Positions 1-9,932 of a stretch of DNA of 64,000 bases are shown here, one piece after another; position 1 is the first letter of the stretch; every line of letters starts with the position of its first letter. Location of the stretch: assembly GCF_000342005.1 (NCBI RefSeq), contig NZ_AOHO01000069.1, positions 158,423 through 222,422 on the forward strand, written 5' to 3'. The translations under genes were made by a program, and so were the position numbers. The DNA is from Amycolatopsis decaplanina DSM 44594. Lineage in GTDB: Bacteria; Actinomycetota; Actinomycetes; Mycobacteriales; Pseudonocardiaceae. Below the pieces are notes generated by a model. It was given only the letters and a program-made list of their open reading frames with translations, was not told the origin of the DNA and made no database searches.

Positions 1-1048
1 AGACCAGGTGATACGTGCCCGACGGCGACCACTCCGGGTCGTTGTTCCCGAATCGCCACGGCATGCTCGGCGACGCGATGAGCGCCCCTTGATGGATCTT
101 GTCCTCGCTCGCCGCGAGCATGAGCACGGACGCCTGGTACAAGTCCCGTTCGCGCTTGGTCTCGAGGGACGACGGCGCGTCCTTCACCCGGCGGAGATAC
201 TGTGTCCAGCCCCGATCGTACGCGCGGGCGACGTCGGCGAATCCACGCCGCAGAGAGGCTTCCGCGTTCGCGAGCGCGTCGGAGTCCTTCGCGCCCATGC
301 CGAGCGAAAGCGTGAAGTCCCGCGAGCGGACACCGTCGGCGGAAGTCTGCCCGGTGATCAGCACGTTTCCCTTGGCCGCGGTCGCGTAATCCTTGAGCCT
401 GAAGGATTTCGTCAGCTGGGCGATGCCGTCGGAGGCACCCGCGTAACCCACGGAAGTGCGTGAGAACGCCGGTTCCGCGGCCAGCGCGGCCGCGGTCTTC
501 GCGTCGGACGCGGTCGCGCTCGTGCCGTTCGAGCGCGCGGAGTCGTCGGAACCCTCGTTGGTGAGATCGGGATCCGCGACCGCGTACACCTGGTACGGAC
601 GGCCGGTCAGCGAGACGAAGTCGACGTCGATCAGCACACTCGTGCGCGCCGGGTCGGTGACGTAGGTCTTGCGGAGCTTCCAGCGGCGCTGGTCGTCGGT
701 GATGGTCTGTTCGTAGGTGAGGCCGCCGGTGCGGCGCACCCGCTGCGCCTTGGCCGAGGAATCGACGGTGGCGAAGCTCGTCCCGTCGGTGACGACGAGA
801 TCGAGCGCCCGCACACTCGGCGTCGACAGATCCGGGTAGTAGACCTCGGACATCCGGCCACCCTGCAGCGTGAACCAGACGTTGCTGGCACGTTCGCGGG
901 CGGTGCCGAAGCCGGTCTTGTCCGCCGGAAGCCAGCTCGGATGGGCGCCGGGCGCTCCCGGCGCCTCACCGCCCTGCGCCGCGGCCACCGCCGGGACCAG
1001 CCCCGCGATCAGCACGCCCGCCAGCGCGGGGAACATGAGTTTTCGCAT
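1..1048 (-). CDS. Secreted glucoamylase / glucodextranase-like GH15 enzyme, 3' end cut by window
   Basis: The frame is open from the ATG at 1048 to the window edge, giving the first 349 codons. A GGGGTGG ribosome site precedes the start. Residues 1 to about 24 form a signal peptide (MRKLMF, a hydrophobic stretch, then AAA-Q), so export is expected. The mature part begins with a beta-rich region (GFGTARERASNVWF, then RMSEVYYPDL) that I recognise as the N-terminal domain of bacterial GH15 glucoamylases and glucodextranases. The last visible residues (GALIASPSMPW) look like the beginning of the alpha/alpha-barrel catalytic domain. Family members release glucose from the non-reducing end of alpha-glucans. 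The catalytic Glu residues lie outside the window, so activity cannot be judged. It is transcribed away from the thiamine genes. Confidence 0.8.
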   Translation of the reverse strand, partial: MRKLMFPALAGVLIAGLVPAVAAAQGGEAPGAPGAHPSWLPADKTGFGTARERASNVWFTLQGGRMSEVYYPDLSTPSVRALDLVVTDGTSFATVDSSAKAQRVRRTGGLTYEQTITDDQRRWKLRKTYVTDPARTSVLIDVDFVSLTGRPYQVYAVADPDLTNEGSDDSARSNGTSATASDAKTAAALAAEPAFSRTSVGYAGASDGIAQLTKSFRLKDYATAAKGNVLITGQTSADGVRSRDFTLSLGMGAKDSDALANAEASLRRGFADVARAYDRGWTQYLRRVKDAPSSLETKRERDLYQASVLMLAASEDKIHQGALIASPSMPWRFGNNDPEWSPSGTYHLV

Positions 1049-1217
1049 ATCCACCCCAGACTTCTGTAACGGTGCAGAACCCTCGGGATTCTGTCGTGAA
1101 TCCCCAGCGCGCACAGGACCCGAACCGGTGAACCACCAACACTGTCGACAAGTCACCACCCGAGGGCGGGTTGATTGATCCGGCCCCGGCGTGGCATGGT
1201 CGGGGCACAACCAAACA

Positions 1218-1346
1218 ACCGCGGGAGCTCGCGCCATGGCGGGCTGAGAGGGCGGCTGGAGTCTTTCTAGGGGCTGAGACCTTTTGAAGGGCTTGGGCGC
1301 CGCCGACCGCATGAACCTGACCGGGTAATGCCGGCGTAGGGAGTGA
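1218..1346 (+). promoter_or_regulatory. TPP riboswitch (THI element) of thiC
   Basis: The leader carries the conserved thi-box core: GGGCTGAGAGG near 1240-1251 and, on the 3' side, ACCTGACCGGGTAATGCCGG then CGTAGGGAG ending at 1343. GGCGGC after the first CTGAGA can pair with GCCGCC before the ACC, making an elongated P3 arm. The AGGGAG at the 3' end is also the best ribosome site for the TTG start at 1353. Ligand binding would therefore probably block translation of thiC; this mechanism is inferred from the layout. A second CTGAGA lies inside the P3 arm. Confidence 0.93.
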
Positions 1347-1352
1347 ACGTCG

Positions 1353-2992
<1,640 letters not shown>

Positions 2993-2996
<4 letters not shown>

Positions 2997-3805
2997 CGGC
3001 GACACCCAGGACGGCCCTCACCATCGCCGGATCGGATTCCGGTGGCGGTGCGGGCATCCAGGCCGATCTGCGCACCTTCTTCGCCAACGGCGTGCACGGG
3101 ATGGTCGCGCTCACCGCGGTCACCGTGCAGAACTCTCTCGGCGTTCAGGGCTTCAGCGAGATCCCGGTCGACGTCGTCACCGGCCAGATCAAAGCCGTCG
3201 CCACGGACATGGGCGTCGACGCGGCGAAGACCGGGATGCTCGCGACCGCGGAGATCATCGGCGCCGTCGCGAAGACACTCGACGAAGTCCACATCGGACG
3301 TTCGGGTACGCCGTTCGTGGTGGATCCTGTCGCCGCTTCGATGACCGGGCACGCGTTGCTGCGCGAGGAGGCGCTGGAGGCGATCCGCACCGAGCTTTTC
3401 CCGCGCGCCACGCTGATCACGCCGAACCTGGACGAGGTGCGGCTGCTGACCGGCGTGGAGGTGACCGGGCCCGCGACCCAGCGGGAAGCGGCGGAAGCCT
3501 TGCTGGAGTTCGGTTCCGAGTGGGTGCTGGTGAAAGGCGGGCACCTCGACGCGGCCCAGGACTGCGTGGACCTCTTGTCCGACGGCGAATCCTGGGTCGA
3601 GCTGAGCGGGCCGCGCTTCGATACCCGGAACACTCACGGTGGCGGGGACACGATGGCTTCGGCGATCACGTCTTCGCTGGCGAAGGGGGCCGACGTGCCG
3701 ACCGCTGTCGCCGAGGGGAAGCGGTTCATCGAGCGGTGCGTGGCGGAGTCGTATCCGTTGGGGGCGGGCGTGGGGCCGGTGTCGCCGTTCTGGAAGCTGC
3801 GGTAG
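2993..3805 (+). CDS. thiD: Hydroxymethylpyrimidine (phosphate) kinase, first copy
   Basis: ThiD phosphorylates HMP and HMP-phosphate to HMP-diphosphate, the substrate of ThiE. The 270-residue protein has the ribokinase-like ThiD fold: TIAGSDSGGGAGIQADLRTF near the N-terminus, KTGMLA, VDPVAAS, TPNLDEVRLL, and VKGGH for nucleotide binding. The start is GTG at 2993 in a 4-base overlap with the thiC stop, and the thiC riboswitch controls both. The C-terminal anion-hole loop reads THGGGDTMASA. Canonical ThiD has Cys in a GTGC motif at this place; here it is Asp, as in ribokinase or PdxK-type enzymes. The role is still most likely HMP-P kinase because of its position directly behind thiC. Confidence 0.93.
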
Positions 3806-3813
3806 GCACTGAC

Positions 3814-3859
3814 CTCGTGAGTGGTAAGGACGGTTAGAACCGTCCTTACCACTCACGAG
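3814..3859. repeat. 46-bp perfect palindrome, repeat family A (terminator-like)
   Basis: Twenty-two-base arms starting CTCGTGAGTGGTAAGGACGG surround a two-base centre (AG between GGTT and AACC). It lies between the two thiD genes, 8 bases after the first one stops. Related copies lie at 24211, 30958, 31136, 50489 and 63780. RNA from either strand would fold into a very stable hairpin. A terminator role is inferred from its position; there is no T-tract. Confidence 0.85.
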
Positions 3860-3881
3860 CCCCAATGTGGAAAATGACCCC

Positions 3882-4730
3882 ATGACCGAAAACCCGAGCC
3901 CGTCGAGCCCGTCGAGCCCGCCGTCGGCGCTGACCATCGCAGGCTCCGACTCCGGCGGCGCCGCCGGTCTGCAGGCGGATCTGCGCACCTTCCTCACCTG
4001 TGGCGTGCACGGCCTGGTCGCGGTCACCGCCGTGACCGTCCAGAACACCCTCGGTGTGCACGACCGCACCGACATCCCGGCGCAGATCGTCGCCGGGCAG
4101 ATCGAGGCGGTCGCGGCCGACATGGGCGTCAACGCGGCCAAGACCGGCATGCTCGCCTCGGCCGAGATCATCCACGCCGTCGCCGCGGCGTGCGACAAGG
4201 CCGAGATCGGCCGCGACGCCAAGGTGCCGTTCGTGGTCGACCCGGTCGCGGCCTCGATGCACGGACATCCGCTGTTCGACGAAGCCGGGCTGGTGGCGCT
4301 GCGCGACGAACTCCTGCCGCGCGCGACCGTCCTCACGCCGAACCTCGACGAGGTCCGCCTGCTGACCGGGATGACCGTGACCACCCGCGAACAGATGCAC
4401 CAGGCGGCCGTCGTCCTGCATCGGCTCGGGCCGAAGTACGTGCTCGTGAAGAGCGGCCACCTCGTCTCCGACCCGGAATGCGTCGACGTGCTCTTCGACG
4501 GCTCCACGTTCGTCGAACTGCCGGGCGAGCGGTTCGCGACGCAGCACACGCACGGCGCCGGGGACACCATGGCGTCGGCGCTGACGGCCGGCCTCGCGAA
4601 GGGGATGTCCGTCGTGGAGGCCGCCCGCTACGGCAAGTGGTTCGTTTCACACGCGGTCGAAAACGCCTACCCGATGGGCGCGAAGGTCGGTCCGGTTTCG
4701 GCGTTTTGGCGGCTTGCGCCGGAGCACTGA
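3882..4730 (+). CDS. thiD2: Hydroxymethylpyrimidine (phosphate) kinase, second copy
   Basis: A 282-residue paralogue of the upstream kinase, alignable end to end, with an extra Ser/Pro-rich N-terminus. Shared blocks include TIAGSDSGGAAGLQADLRTF, KTGMLASAEII, VDPVAAS, TPNLDEVRLLTG and VLVKSGHL. The anion-hole loop is THGAGDTMASA, again with Asp in place of the usual ThiD Cys. I chose ATG 3882; a GTG at 3867 would add five residues. The 46-bp palindrome separates it from the thiC transcript, so it probably has its own promoter and is not under the riboswitch. It could salvage HMP or act on another alcohol such as pyridoxine. Confidence 0.88.
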   Translation: MTENPSPSSPSSPPSALTIAGSDSGGAAGLQADLRTFLTCGVHGLVAVTAVTVQNTLGVHDRTDIPAQIVAGQIEAVAADMGVNAAKTGMLASAEIIHAVAAACDKAEIGRDAKVPFVVDPVAASMHGHPLFDEAGLVALRDELLPRATVLTPNLDEVRLLTGMTVTTREQMHQAAVVLHRLGPKYVLVKSGHLVSDPECVDVLFDGSTFVELPGERFATQHTHGAGDTMASALTAGLAKGMSVVEAARYGKWFVSHAVENAYPMGAKVGPVSAFWRLAPEH

Positions 4731-4756
4731 GCACACGTCCGGTTACGATCTGCGCC

Positions 4757-5557
4757 GTGATCGGACGCGAAACGGTGGCCAGGGTCGTCGAAGACCGCCG
4801 CTTCCAGAACTTCATCATCGCGGTGATCGTCTTCAACGCCGTCACCCTCGGCCTGGAGACCTCGACCAGGATGGTCGCTGAGTACGGACCGCTGCTGCAC
4901 ACGGTCGACTACGTCGCGCTCGGGATCTTCGTCCTCGAACTGGGCGCGAAGCTCTACGCCTATCGCGCGAAGTTCTTCCGCGATCCGTGGAACATCTTCG
5001 ACCTGATCGTCGTCGGCATCGCGGTGATCCCCACGACCGGCCCGTTCGCGGTGCTGCGGGCGTTGCGGGTCCTGCGGGTGCTCCGGCTGATCTCGGTCGT
5101 GCCGTCGATGCGGAAGGTCGTCACCGGCCTGCTCGCGTCGATCCCCGGCATGGCTTCGATCGCAGCGCTCCTCGCGCTGATCATCTTCGTCGCGGGCGTG
5201 ATGGCGACGAAACTGTTCGGCGCGATCTCGCCGGAGAACTTCGGCGACCTCGGCACTTCGCTGTTCACCCTGTTCCAGGTGATGACAGGTGAGGCCTGGC
5301 CGGACATCGCCAAGGAGATCATGAAGGAAGCACCCATGGCCTGGGTGTTCTTCGTGGTCTACATCCTCGTGTCCAGCTTCGCGGTGCTGAACCTCTTCAT
5401 CGCCGTGGTGGTCAGCGGGATGGAGGACGAGCTTCGCCAGGACATCCGCGAGGAAGAGGCGAAGCAGGCCGAAACCCAGGCCCAGGCGAACAAAGAGATC
5501 CTCGACGAGCTCCGCGCCCTACGTGCCGAAGTCGCGGAGCTACGCCAGAACGCCTAG
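4757..5557 (+). CDS. Single-domain voltage-gated cation channel (NaChBac/Nav-like)
   Basis: A 266-residue six-helix channel subunit expected to form homotetramers in the membrane. S1 is about residues 17-34, S2 50-67, S3 80-93, S4 97-115 with arginines at 101, 104, 107 and 110 spaced every third residue, S5 132-154 and S6 195-221. The pore reads FQVMTGEAWPD, with TGEAW at 177-181. Bacterial sodium channels such as NavAb have FQVMTLESW at this place. After S6 comes a charged C-terminal coiled coil (about 222-266), as in NaChBac. The start is GTG at 4757, 26 bases after the second thiD; co-transcription is possible. The altered filter makes sodium selectivity uncertain; TGE-x-W also occurs in eukaryotic calcium-channel repeats. 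Confidence 0.92.
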   Translation: MIGRETVARVVEDRRFQNFIIAVIVFNAVTLGLETSTRMVAEYGPLLHTVDYVALGIFVLELGAKLYAYRAKFFRDPWNIFDLIVVGIAVIPTTGPFAVLRALRVLRVLRLISVVPSMRKVVTGLLASIPGMASIAALLALIIFVAGVMATKLFGAISPENFGDLGTSLFTLFQVMTGEAWPDIAKEIMKEAPMAWVFFVVYILVSSFAVLNLFIAVVVSGMEDELRQDIREEEAKQAETQAQANKEILDELRALRAEVAELRQNA

Positions 5558-5618
5558 GTGTACTGGCCCCCGCCCCACCGCCACCCTCAACGGACAGGCT
5601 GCGCCTGACCATCCGAAT

Positions 5619-6044
5619 TCAGTCCGCGATCAAAGCTTCGAGCGCGGGAAGAGCCGCCGCCAGGGCCGCCTGATGCTCCGGGCTCAGCCGTTCGAGGCGT
5701 TTGCCCAGTTCGTTCACGCGCGTCGACCGGACGCCGGAAACCAGCCTCTCGCCTTCTTCGGTGGCCTCCGCGAGCCAAGCGCGCCTGTCGATCGGGTCCG
5801 ACTCACGGCTGACGTAGCCCGCTTCGACCAGCGAAGCGACGATCCTCGACATGGTGGCCGCGGCGACGCCTTCCTTCGCCGCGAGATCACCCAGGCGGAG
5901 CTGGCCGTAGTGCACGAGCGTGGCGAGCGCCGAGATCGCGCCGTGGCCGGGGCCGGGCACGCCCGCCTGGCGCAGTGACCGGGACAACCTGCCCACCGCC
6001 AGGAACAACCTGCCCGAAACGTCCTGGACCGCTGACGTGGTCAC
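5619..6044 (-). CDS. MarR-family transcriptional regulator
   Basis: A 141-residue winged-helix protein with the MarR layout: an N-terminal dimer helix, the recognition segment LGDLAAKEGVAAATMSRIVA, the wing (ESDPIDRRAWLAEATEEG) and a C-terminal helix. Two neighbouring GTG codons can start it. I chose 6044 because a GAGGAG site lies 6 bases ahead of it. It lies behind thiG on the same strand with a gap of about 110 bases, so a link to thiamine genes is not established. The ligand and target are unknown. Confidence 0.88.
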   Translation of the reverse strand: MTTSAVQDVSGRLFLAVGRLSRSLRQAGVPGPGHGAISALATLVHYGQLRLGDLAAKEGVAAATMSRIVASLVEAGYVSRESDPIDRRAWLAEATEEGERLVSGVRSTRVNELGKRLERLSPEHQAALAAALPALEALIAD

Positions 6045-6154
6045 CACTGGCTCCTCTGGGTACACGGCGGCGGGTGCGCCTGCCGGAAAGTGCCGTCAAC
6101 CATACGGGCTCCGGGGGCGTACTCGCCGTCAAGGCCGTGAACCGTACAAAAGGG

Positions 6155-6913
6155 TTATCGAGGCGGGCTCGAGGCGTGCGCCCAGAACCGCTGCGGGATC
6201 CGGCCCGCGCCGGCGGCCAGCCGCCCGGCGGTGACCGCGGCCCGCATCGCCGACGCCATCCGTTCCGGGTCCGCGGCCCTGGTCACGGCGGTGGAAAGCA
6301 GGACGGCGTCGCAACCGAGCTCCATCGCCAGCGTCGCGTCGGAAGCCGTGCCGATACCGGCGTCGAGGATCACCGGGACTCCGGCGCGCGACACGATCAG
6401 CTCGATGTTGTGCGGGTTCCGGATGCCGAGACCGGTACCGATGGGCGCGCCGAGCGGCATCACCGCCGCACAGCCCGCCTCTTCCAGCCGCAGCGCCAGT
6501 ACCGGGTCGTCGTTGGTGTACGCGAGCACGGTGAAGCCGTCCGCGGCGAGCCGTTCGGCCGCTTCGAGGGTCTCGAACGGGTCCGGCAGCAGCGTGCGGT
6601 CGTCGGCGTGGACCTCCAGCTTGACGAGGCCGGTTTCGAGCGCTTCGCGGGCGAGCTGGGCGGTGAGGACGGCTTCGGCGGCCGTCCGGCAACCGGCGGT
6701 GTTGGGCAGCAGGCGGATGCCGAGCCGCCTGAGCAGTTCGAGGACGCCGGAGCCGCCTTCGGCGTCGGCCTTGCGCATCGCGACGGTGGTCAGTTCCGTA
6801 CCGGACGCCACCAGCGCGCGTTCCAGCACGGCGAGGTTGGCCGCGCCGCCGGTGCCGATGATCAGCCGCGACGAGAGTTTGTGCTCGCCGATCACGAGGT
6901 CGTCACCATTCAT
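6155..6913 (-). CDS. thiG: Thiazole synthase ThiG
   Basis: ThiG builds thiazole phosphate from deoxyxylulose-5-phosphate, dehydroglycine and the ThiS thiocarboxylate. The 252-residue TIM-barrel protein shows LIIGTGGAANL, PNTAGCRTA, the Schiff-base lysine K98 in GLVKLEVHADDRTLLPD, and VMPLGAPIGTGLGI. The ATG at 6913 follows AAGGAGG closely and lies one base after the thiS stop, so thiO-thiS-thiG form a tight operon under the riboswitch at 8207-8297. A longer upstream frame exists but has no family similarity. Confidence 0.97.
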   Translation of the reverse strand: MNGDDLVIGEHKLSSRLIIGTGGAANLAVLERALVASGTELTTVAMRKADAEGGSGVLELLRRLGIRLLPNTAGCRTAAEAVLTAQLAREALETGLVKLEVHADDRTLLPDPFETLEAAERLAADGFTVLAYTNDDPVLALRLEEAGCAAVMPLGAPIGTGLGIRNPHNIELIVSRAGVPVILDAGIGTASDATLAMELGCDAVLLSTAVTRAADPERMASAMRAAVTAGRLAAGAGRIPQRFWAHASSPPR

Positions 6914-6914
6914 G

Positions 6915-7115
6915 TCAGCCTCCTTGCACAGCCGTGAGGATGTCGACGCTGGCGCCCTTGCGCACCACCGCTTCCGGCCATTCGCCGCGCCGGACGACAA
7001 CGCCGTCCACCGCGACCGCGACGCCCTGTGTCGCCGTGCCCAGCGCCTCCAGCACGCCTTCGACGGTGGTCCCGTCGGGGAATTCGCGCCACTGGCCGTT
7101 GACCTGGATCTCCAT
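6915..7115 (-). CDS. thiS: Sulfur carrier protein ThiS
   Basis: A 66-residue ubiquitin-fold protein that starts MEIQVNGQWREF and ends in the required Gly-Gly (TAVQGG). The tail is adenylated and thiocarboxylated to deliver sulfur to ThiG. The ATG overlaps the thiO stop (TGATG) and a GAGGAG site lies 8 bases ahead; a GTG one codon earlier is an alternative. No thiF is visible in the window, so activation must come from elsewhere. Confidence 0.95.
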   Translation of the reverse strand: MEIQVNGQWREFPDGTTVEGVLEALGTATQGVAVAVDGVVVRRGEWPEAVVRKGASVDILTAVQGG

Positions 7116-8203
7116 CACACCCGCTCCTCGCTTCGCCGCGACGGCGCCGCCGCCACGACCTCGTCCGGCAACGGCCCGCCCTCCAGCCAGGCGACCGCGG
7201 CGTCCGCGGTGACCGGGGCCATCAGGAGACCGTTGCGATGGTGACCTGTCGCGGCGAAGACGCCTTCGCCCAGCTCACCGATGAAGGGCATCGTGTCGAC
7301 ACTCGCCGCGCGAAGCCCGGCGGCGGTCTCGACGAGTTCGTACTCGGCGATGCCCGGAAAGACGCGCTCCGCGCCTTCGAGCAGCTCACGCACGCCTCGG
7401 ACGGTGACGGTCTCGTCGAAACCGGCCTCGTACTGGGTCGCGCCGAGCACGAGCTGACCGTCGTCACGAGGGACGAGATAGATCGGGCGGCCCTCGACCA
7501 TCGCGCGGACCGTCCTCTTCGGTGGCGGCAGGCAACCCCGTCGCGGCCGCAGGCGGAGGATCTCGCCCTTCAGCGGCCGGACAGCGCCGGCGAGCGCGGG
7601 GTGCAGCCGTCCGGTCCAGGCCCCCGCGGCGAGGACGACGCCGCCTTCGAGATCTTCGAGATCGGTCACCGTCTCGTGGCGGAACTCGACGCCGTGCAGG
7701 CCGCAGGCGTGTTCGAGCGCGTGCAGCAGCCTTCGGTTGTCCACGGCCAGATCGCCGGGCACCAGGAGTCCACTTCGGACGGATCCGGCGAGACCGGGTT
7801 CGGCGCGGCGGGCCTCGCGGCCGGTCAGCCGCTCGACCTCACGGCCGAGTTCGGTGAGGTACACGGCGAGCATTTCGAGGTTGCCCGCGTCGGCGCTGTC
7901 CAACGCGGCGACGAGCGTGCCGTGCGGCGAAAGACCCGGATCGACGCCCTCCTCGGCCAGCTCACGGGCGAAATCCGGCCAGCGCCGCAGCGACGCTTCG
8001 CCGAGGGTGAGGACGTCCTCCTCGCCGGGCCAGGCCTCGGTGACCGGCGCGAGCATGCCGCCCGCGAGCCACGACGCGCCGCGCCCCGGCTCGGGGTCGT
8101 ACACGGTGACGCGATGACCGCGCGCGGACGCGCGCCAAGCGACCGAGAGGCCGATGACCCCGCCGCCGACCACGGAAAGTTCTGCCATGCTTGTGTCATT
8201 CAA
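7115..8203 (-). CDS. thiO: Glycine oxidase ThiO
   Basis: ThiO is an FAD enzyme that oxidises glycine to dehydroglycine for ThiG. The 362-residue protein has the dinucleotide-binding motif VVGGGVIGLSVAWRA at the N-terminus, GASWLAGGMLAP after it, LKGEILRLRP in the middle, and a C-terminal FAD segment ATGHHRNGLLMAP typical of the DAO family. The start is TTG at 8203, 9 bases after an AGGGAG site and only 3 bases after the aptamer P1 stem; an ATG five codons later has no ribosome site. It is the first gene of thiO-thiS-thiG. Confidence 0.95.
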   Translation of the reverse strand: MNDTSMAELSVVGGGVIGLSVAWRASARGHRVTVYDPEPGRGASWLAGGMLAPVTEAWPGEEDVLTLGEASLRRWPDFARELAEEGVDPGLSPHGTLVAALDSADAGNLEMLAVYLTELGREVERLTGREARRAEPGLAGSVRSGLLVPGDLAVDNRRLLHALEHACGLHGVEFRHETVTDLEDLEGGVVLAAGAWTGRLHPALAGAVRPLKGEILRLRPRRGCLPPPKRTVRAMVEGRPIYLVPRDDGQLVLGATQYEAGFDETVTVRGVRELLEGAERVFPGIAEYELVETAAGLRAASVDTMPFIGELGEGVFAATGHHRNGLLMAPVTADAAVAWLEGGPLPDEVVAAAPSRRSEERV

Positions 8204-8206
8204 AGA

Positions 8207-8297
8207 CGCACGCTCCCTGCGCCGGCATGACCCGGATCAGGTTCCACGGTCGGAGCGGTCCCGGCTCCCTCTCAGCCCGTCCTCGGGCTCCCGTGCG
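8207..8297 (-). promoter_or_regulatory. TPP riboswitch (THI element) of thiOSG
   Basis: On the minus strand the leader reads GGGCTGAGAGGGAGCC, then GAACCTGATCCGGGTCATGC, then CGCAGGGAGCGTGCG. The ends CGCACG (8292-8297) and CGTGCG (8207-8212) form a perfect six-pair P1. AGGGAG, the ribosome site for the TTG at 8203, is inside the 3' half of the aptamer, so control of translation is likely. Confidence 0.93.
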
Positions 8298-8334
8298 GAC
8301 CACCCCACCGTAGCGCGCGGGTACCGTCGCCGCC

Positions 8335-9000
8335 ATGCCCACCCTGTCTGGTTCGCTGATCCGCGCCCGGCTCGCGGACGCCCGCCTGTACCTCTGCACC
8401 GACGCCCGGTCCGGCCGCGGCGATCTCGCCGAATTCGCCGACGCGGCGCTGGCCGGCGGCGTCGACATCATCCAGCTGAGGGACAAGACCGGCGGCGCCC
8501 CGATCGAGGCGAAACACGAGATCGCCGCCCTGGAAGTGCTGGCCGAGGCGTGCGAAAAGCACGACAAGCTGCTGGCGGTGAACGACCGCGCGGACGTCGC
8601 GCTCGCCGTCGGCGCGCACGTGCTGCACCTGGGCCAGGACGACATCCCGGTGCCGCTGGCGCGCCGCGTGCTGGGGGACGACGTGGTGATCGGCCGGTCC
8701 ACCCATTCGGCCGAACAGGCCGAGGCCGCCGCCGAAGAACCCGGCGTGGATTACTTCTGCACCGGCCCGTGCTGGCCGACCCCGACGAAGCCGGGACGGT
8801 CCGCTCCGGGACTCGACCTGGTGCGCTCGACGGCCGCGTCCGGGACGACGCGGCCGTGGTTCGCGATCGGCGGGATCGACACCGAGCGGCTGCCCGAGGT
8901 GCTGGACGCGGGGGCGTCGCGGATCGTCGTCGTCCGGGCGATCACCGAGGCCGAAGACCCCGAAGCGGCCGCTCGCACGCTTCGCGCCGCCCTCTCCTGA
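8335..9000 (+). CDS. thiE: Thiamine-phosphate synthase ThiE
   Basis: ThiE joins HMP-diphosphate and thiazole phosphate to thiamine phosphate. The 221-residue TIM-barrel has DIIQLRDKTGG (diphosphate-site Arg/Asp/Lys), LLAVNDRADVA, VLHLGQDDIP, a TGPCWPTPTKPG loop, and FAIGGID with RIVVVRAI at the C-terminal phosphate site. ATG 8335 is 37 bases from the end of the thiO riboswitch region on the opposite strand. The promoters of thiE and thiO must overlap, and thiE itself has no riboswitch. Confidence 0.96.
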   Translation: MPTLSGSLIRARLADARLYLCTDARSGRGDLAEFADAALAGGVDIIQLRDKTGGAPIEAKHEIAALEVLAEACEKHDKLLAVNDRADVALAVGAHVLHLGQDDIPVPLARRVLGDDVVIGRSTHSAEQAEAAAEEPGVDYFCTGPCWPTPTKPGRSAPGLDLVRSTAASGTTRPWFAIGGIDTERLPEVLDAGASRIVVVRAITEAEDPEAAARTLRAALS

Positions 9001-9065
9001 CGCAATTCGGCACCTGGTTGCGGTAGTCGGGGATGCGAACTACCGCAACCAGGTGCCGAATTGCG
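9001..9065. terminator. Bidirectional hairpin terminator, repeat family B
   Basis: Two perfect 27-base arms (9001-9027 and 9039-9065; core ATTCGGCACCTGGTTGCGG) with an 11-base loop lie exactly between the convergent ends of thiE and the next minus-strand gene. A weaker relative lies at 21031-21094 and a half copy at 27811. Confidence 0.85.
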
Positions 9066-9072
9066 GAGAGGG

Positions 9073-9783
9073 TCAGGGCACGGGGGTGTTCGAGGCGGGA
9101 GCGGAGGGCGTGGTCGGGGGCGCCTGGGACGTCGAAGGCGTCGTGGACGGCGTCGTCGGCGGCGCCTGCGTGGTCGTGGGAGCCGTTGACGTCGTCGACG
9201 GGGTCGGCGTGGTCGACGGCGTCGTCTCGGGCTGGTTGTCCTGAGTCTCCGAAGGCGACGTCGCCGGCGGGGTGTCGTGCTTCTCCTGCCGCTCCTGGGC
9301 CTGTCCGCCGCCGATGATCTTCCCTATGGTCGTCCCGGTTCCGCCGCCGAAGGTCTTCCCGGTCGCGCCCTCGAAGCCGGTGATCGCGACGAGCGCCACC
9401 GCGAAGGCCACCACGCTGACGCCGGCGATCACCGCCCAGCGCGGTTTGAACTTCCGCCCGGACGGCTTCTCTTCGTCCTCGGACGGCTTCAACCGGACGG
9501 TCTCCTGCTCGCCCACGTCGAGCACCCGGCGCCGTCCCGGCACGGTCAGCACCACTCGTGCCTTCAGCGCCGCGTCCTTCGTCCGCTGAAGCGAACGCAG
9601 GTACAGCTCGCCGCCGAGTGTCGTGATCACACTCGCCAGCCCGGCGCCCGCCACCGTCCCGGCCACGCCGAGCGTGGAACCCAGCAGTGCCGCGGTGATC
9701 GCGGCCATCGCGGCCGCGGTCACCTGGATGATCCGGCCCTGCTTTTCCGTCTTTTCGGTCTTTTCCGAGGTCGCCTTGGTCAT
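9073..9783 (-). CDS. Membrane protein with Thr/Pro-rich tail, function unknown
   Basis: A 236-residue protein with a charged N-terminus (KATSEKTEKTEKQGR), a Gly/Ala-rich hydrophobic stretch (about 20-60), a basic cytosolic-looking middle, a second clear membrane helix (AVIAGVSVVAFAVALVAITG, about 116-135), a Gly-rich linker, and a C-terminal half made almost only of Thr, Pro, Ser and Gln. The tail resembles extracellular, possibly glycosylated stalks of actinobacterial surface proteins. No enzymatic motif is visible. The family is not one I can name; the function is unknown. Confidence 0.8.
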   Translation of the reverse strand: MTKATSEKTEKTEKQGRIIQVTAAAMAAITAALLGSTLGVAGTVAGAGLASVITTLGGELYLRSLQRTKDAALKARVVLTVPGRRRVLDVGEQETVRLKPSEDEEKPSGRKFKPRWAVIAGVSVVAFAVALVAITGFEGATGKTFGGGTGTTIGKIIGGGQAQERQEKHDTPPATSPSETQDNQPETTPSTTPTPSTTSTAPTTTQAPPTTPSTTPSTSQAPPTTPSAPASNTPVP

Positions 9784-9932
9784 GATCCTGTTCTGCAGCT
9801 AGTCGGTCCTCACCCGTCCTAACGAATAAGGCGCACGGGATGCTCCCTTCGTTGTCCGCGCGTGAGGAGCGCCACGTCGTCCGTCCAAAAAGGACTGTCC
9901 ACGGTTCGCAACTCCTTGACATAATCGGCCGT

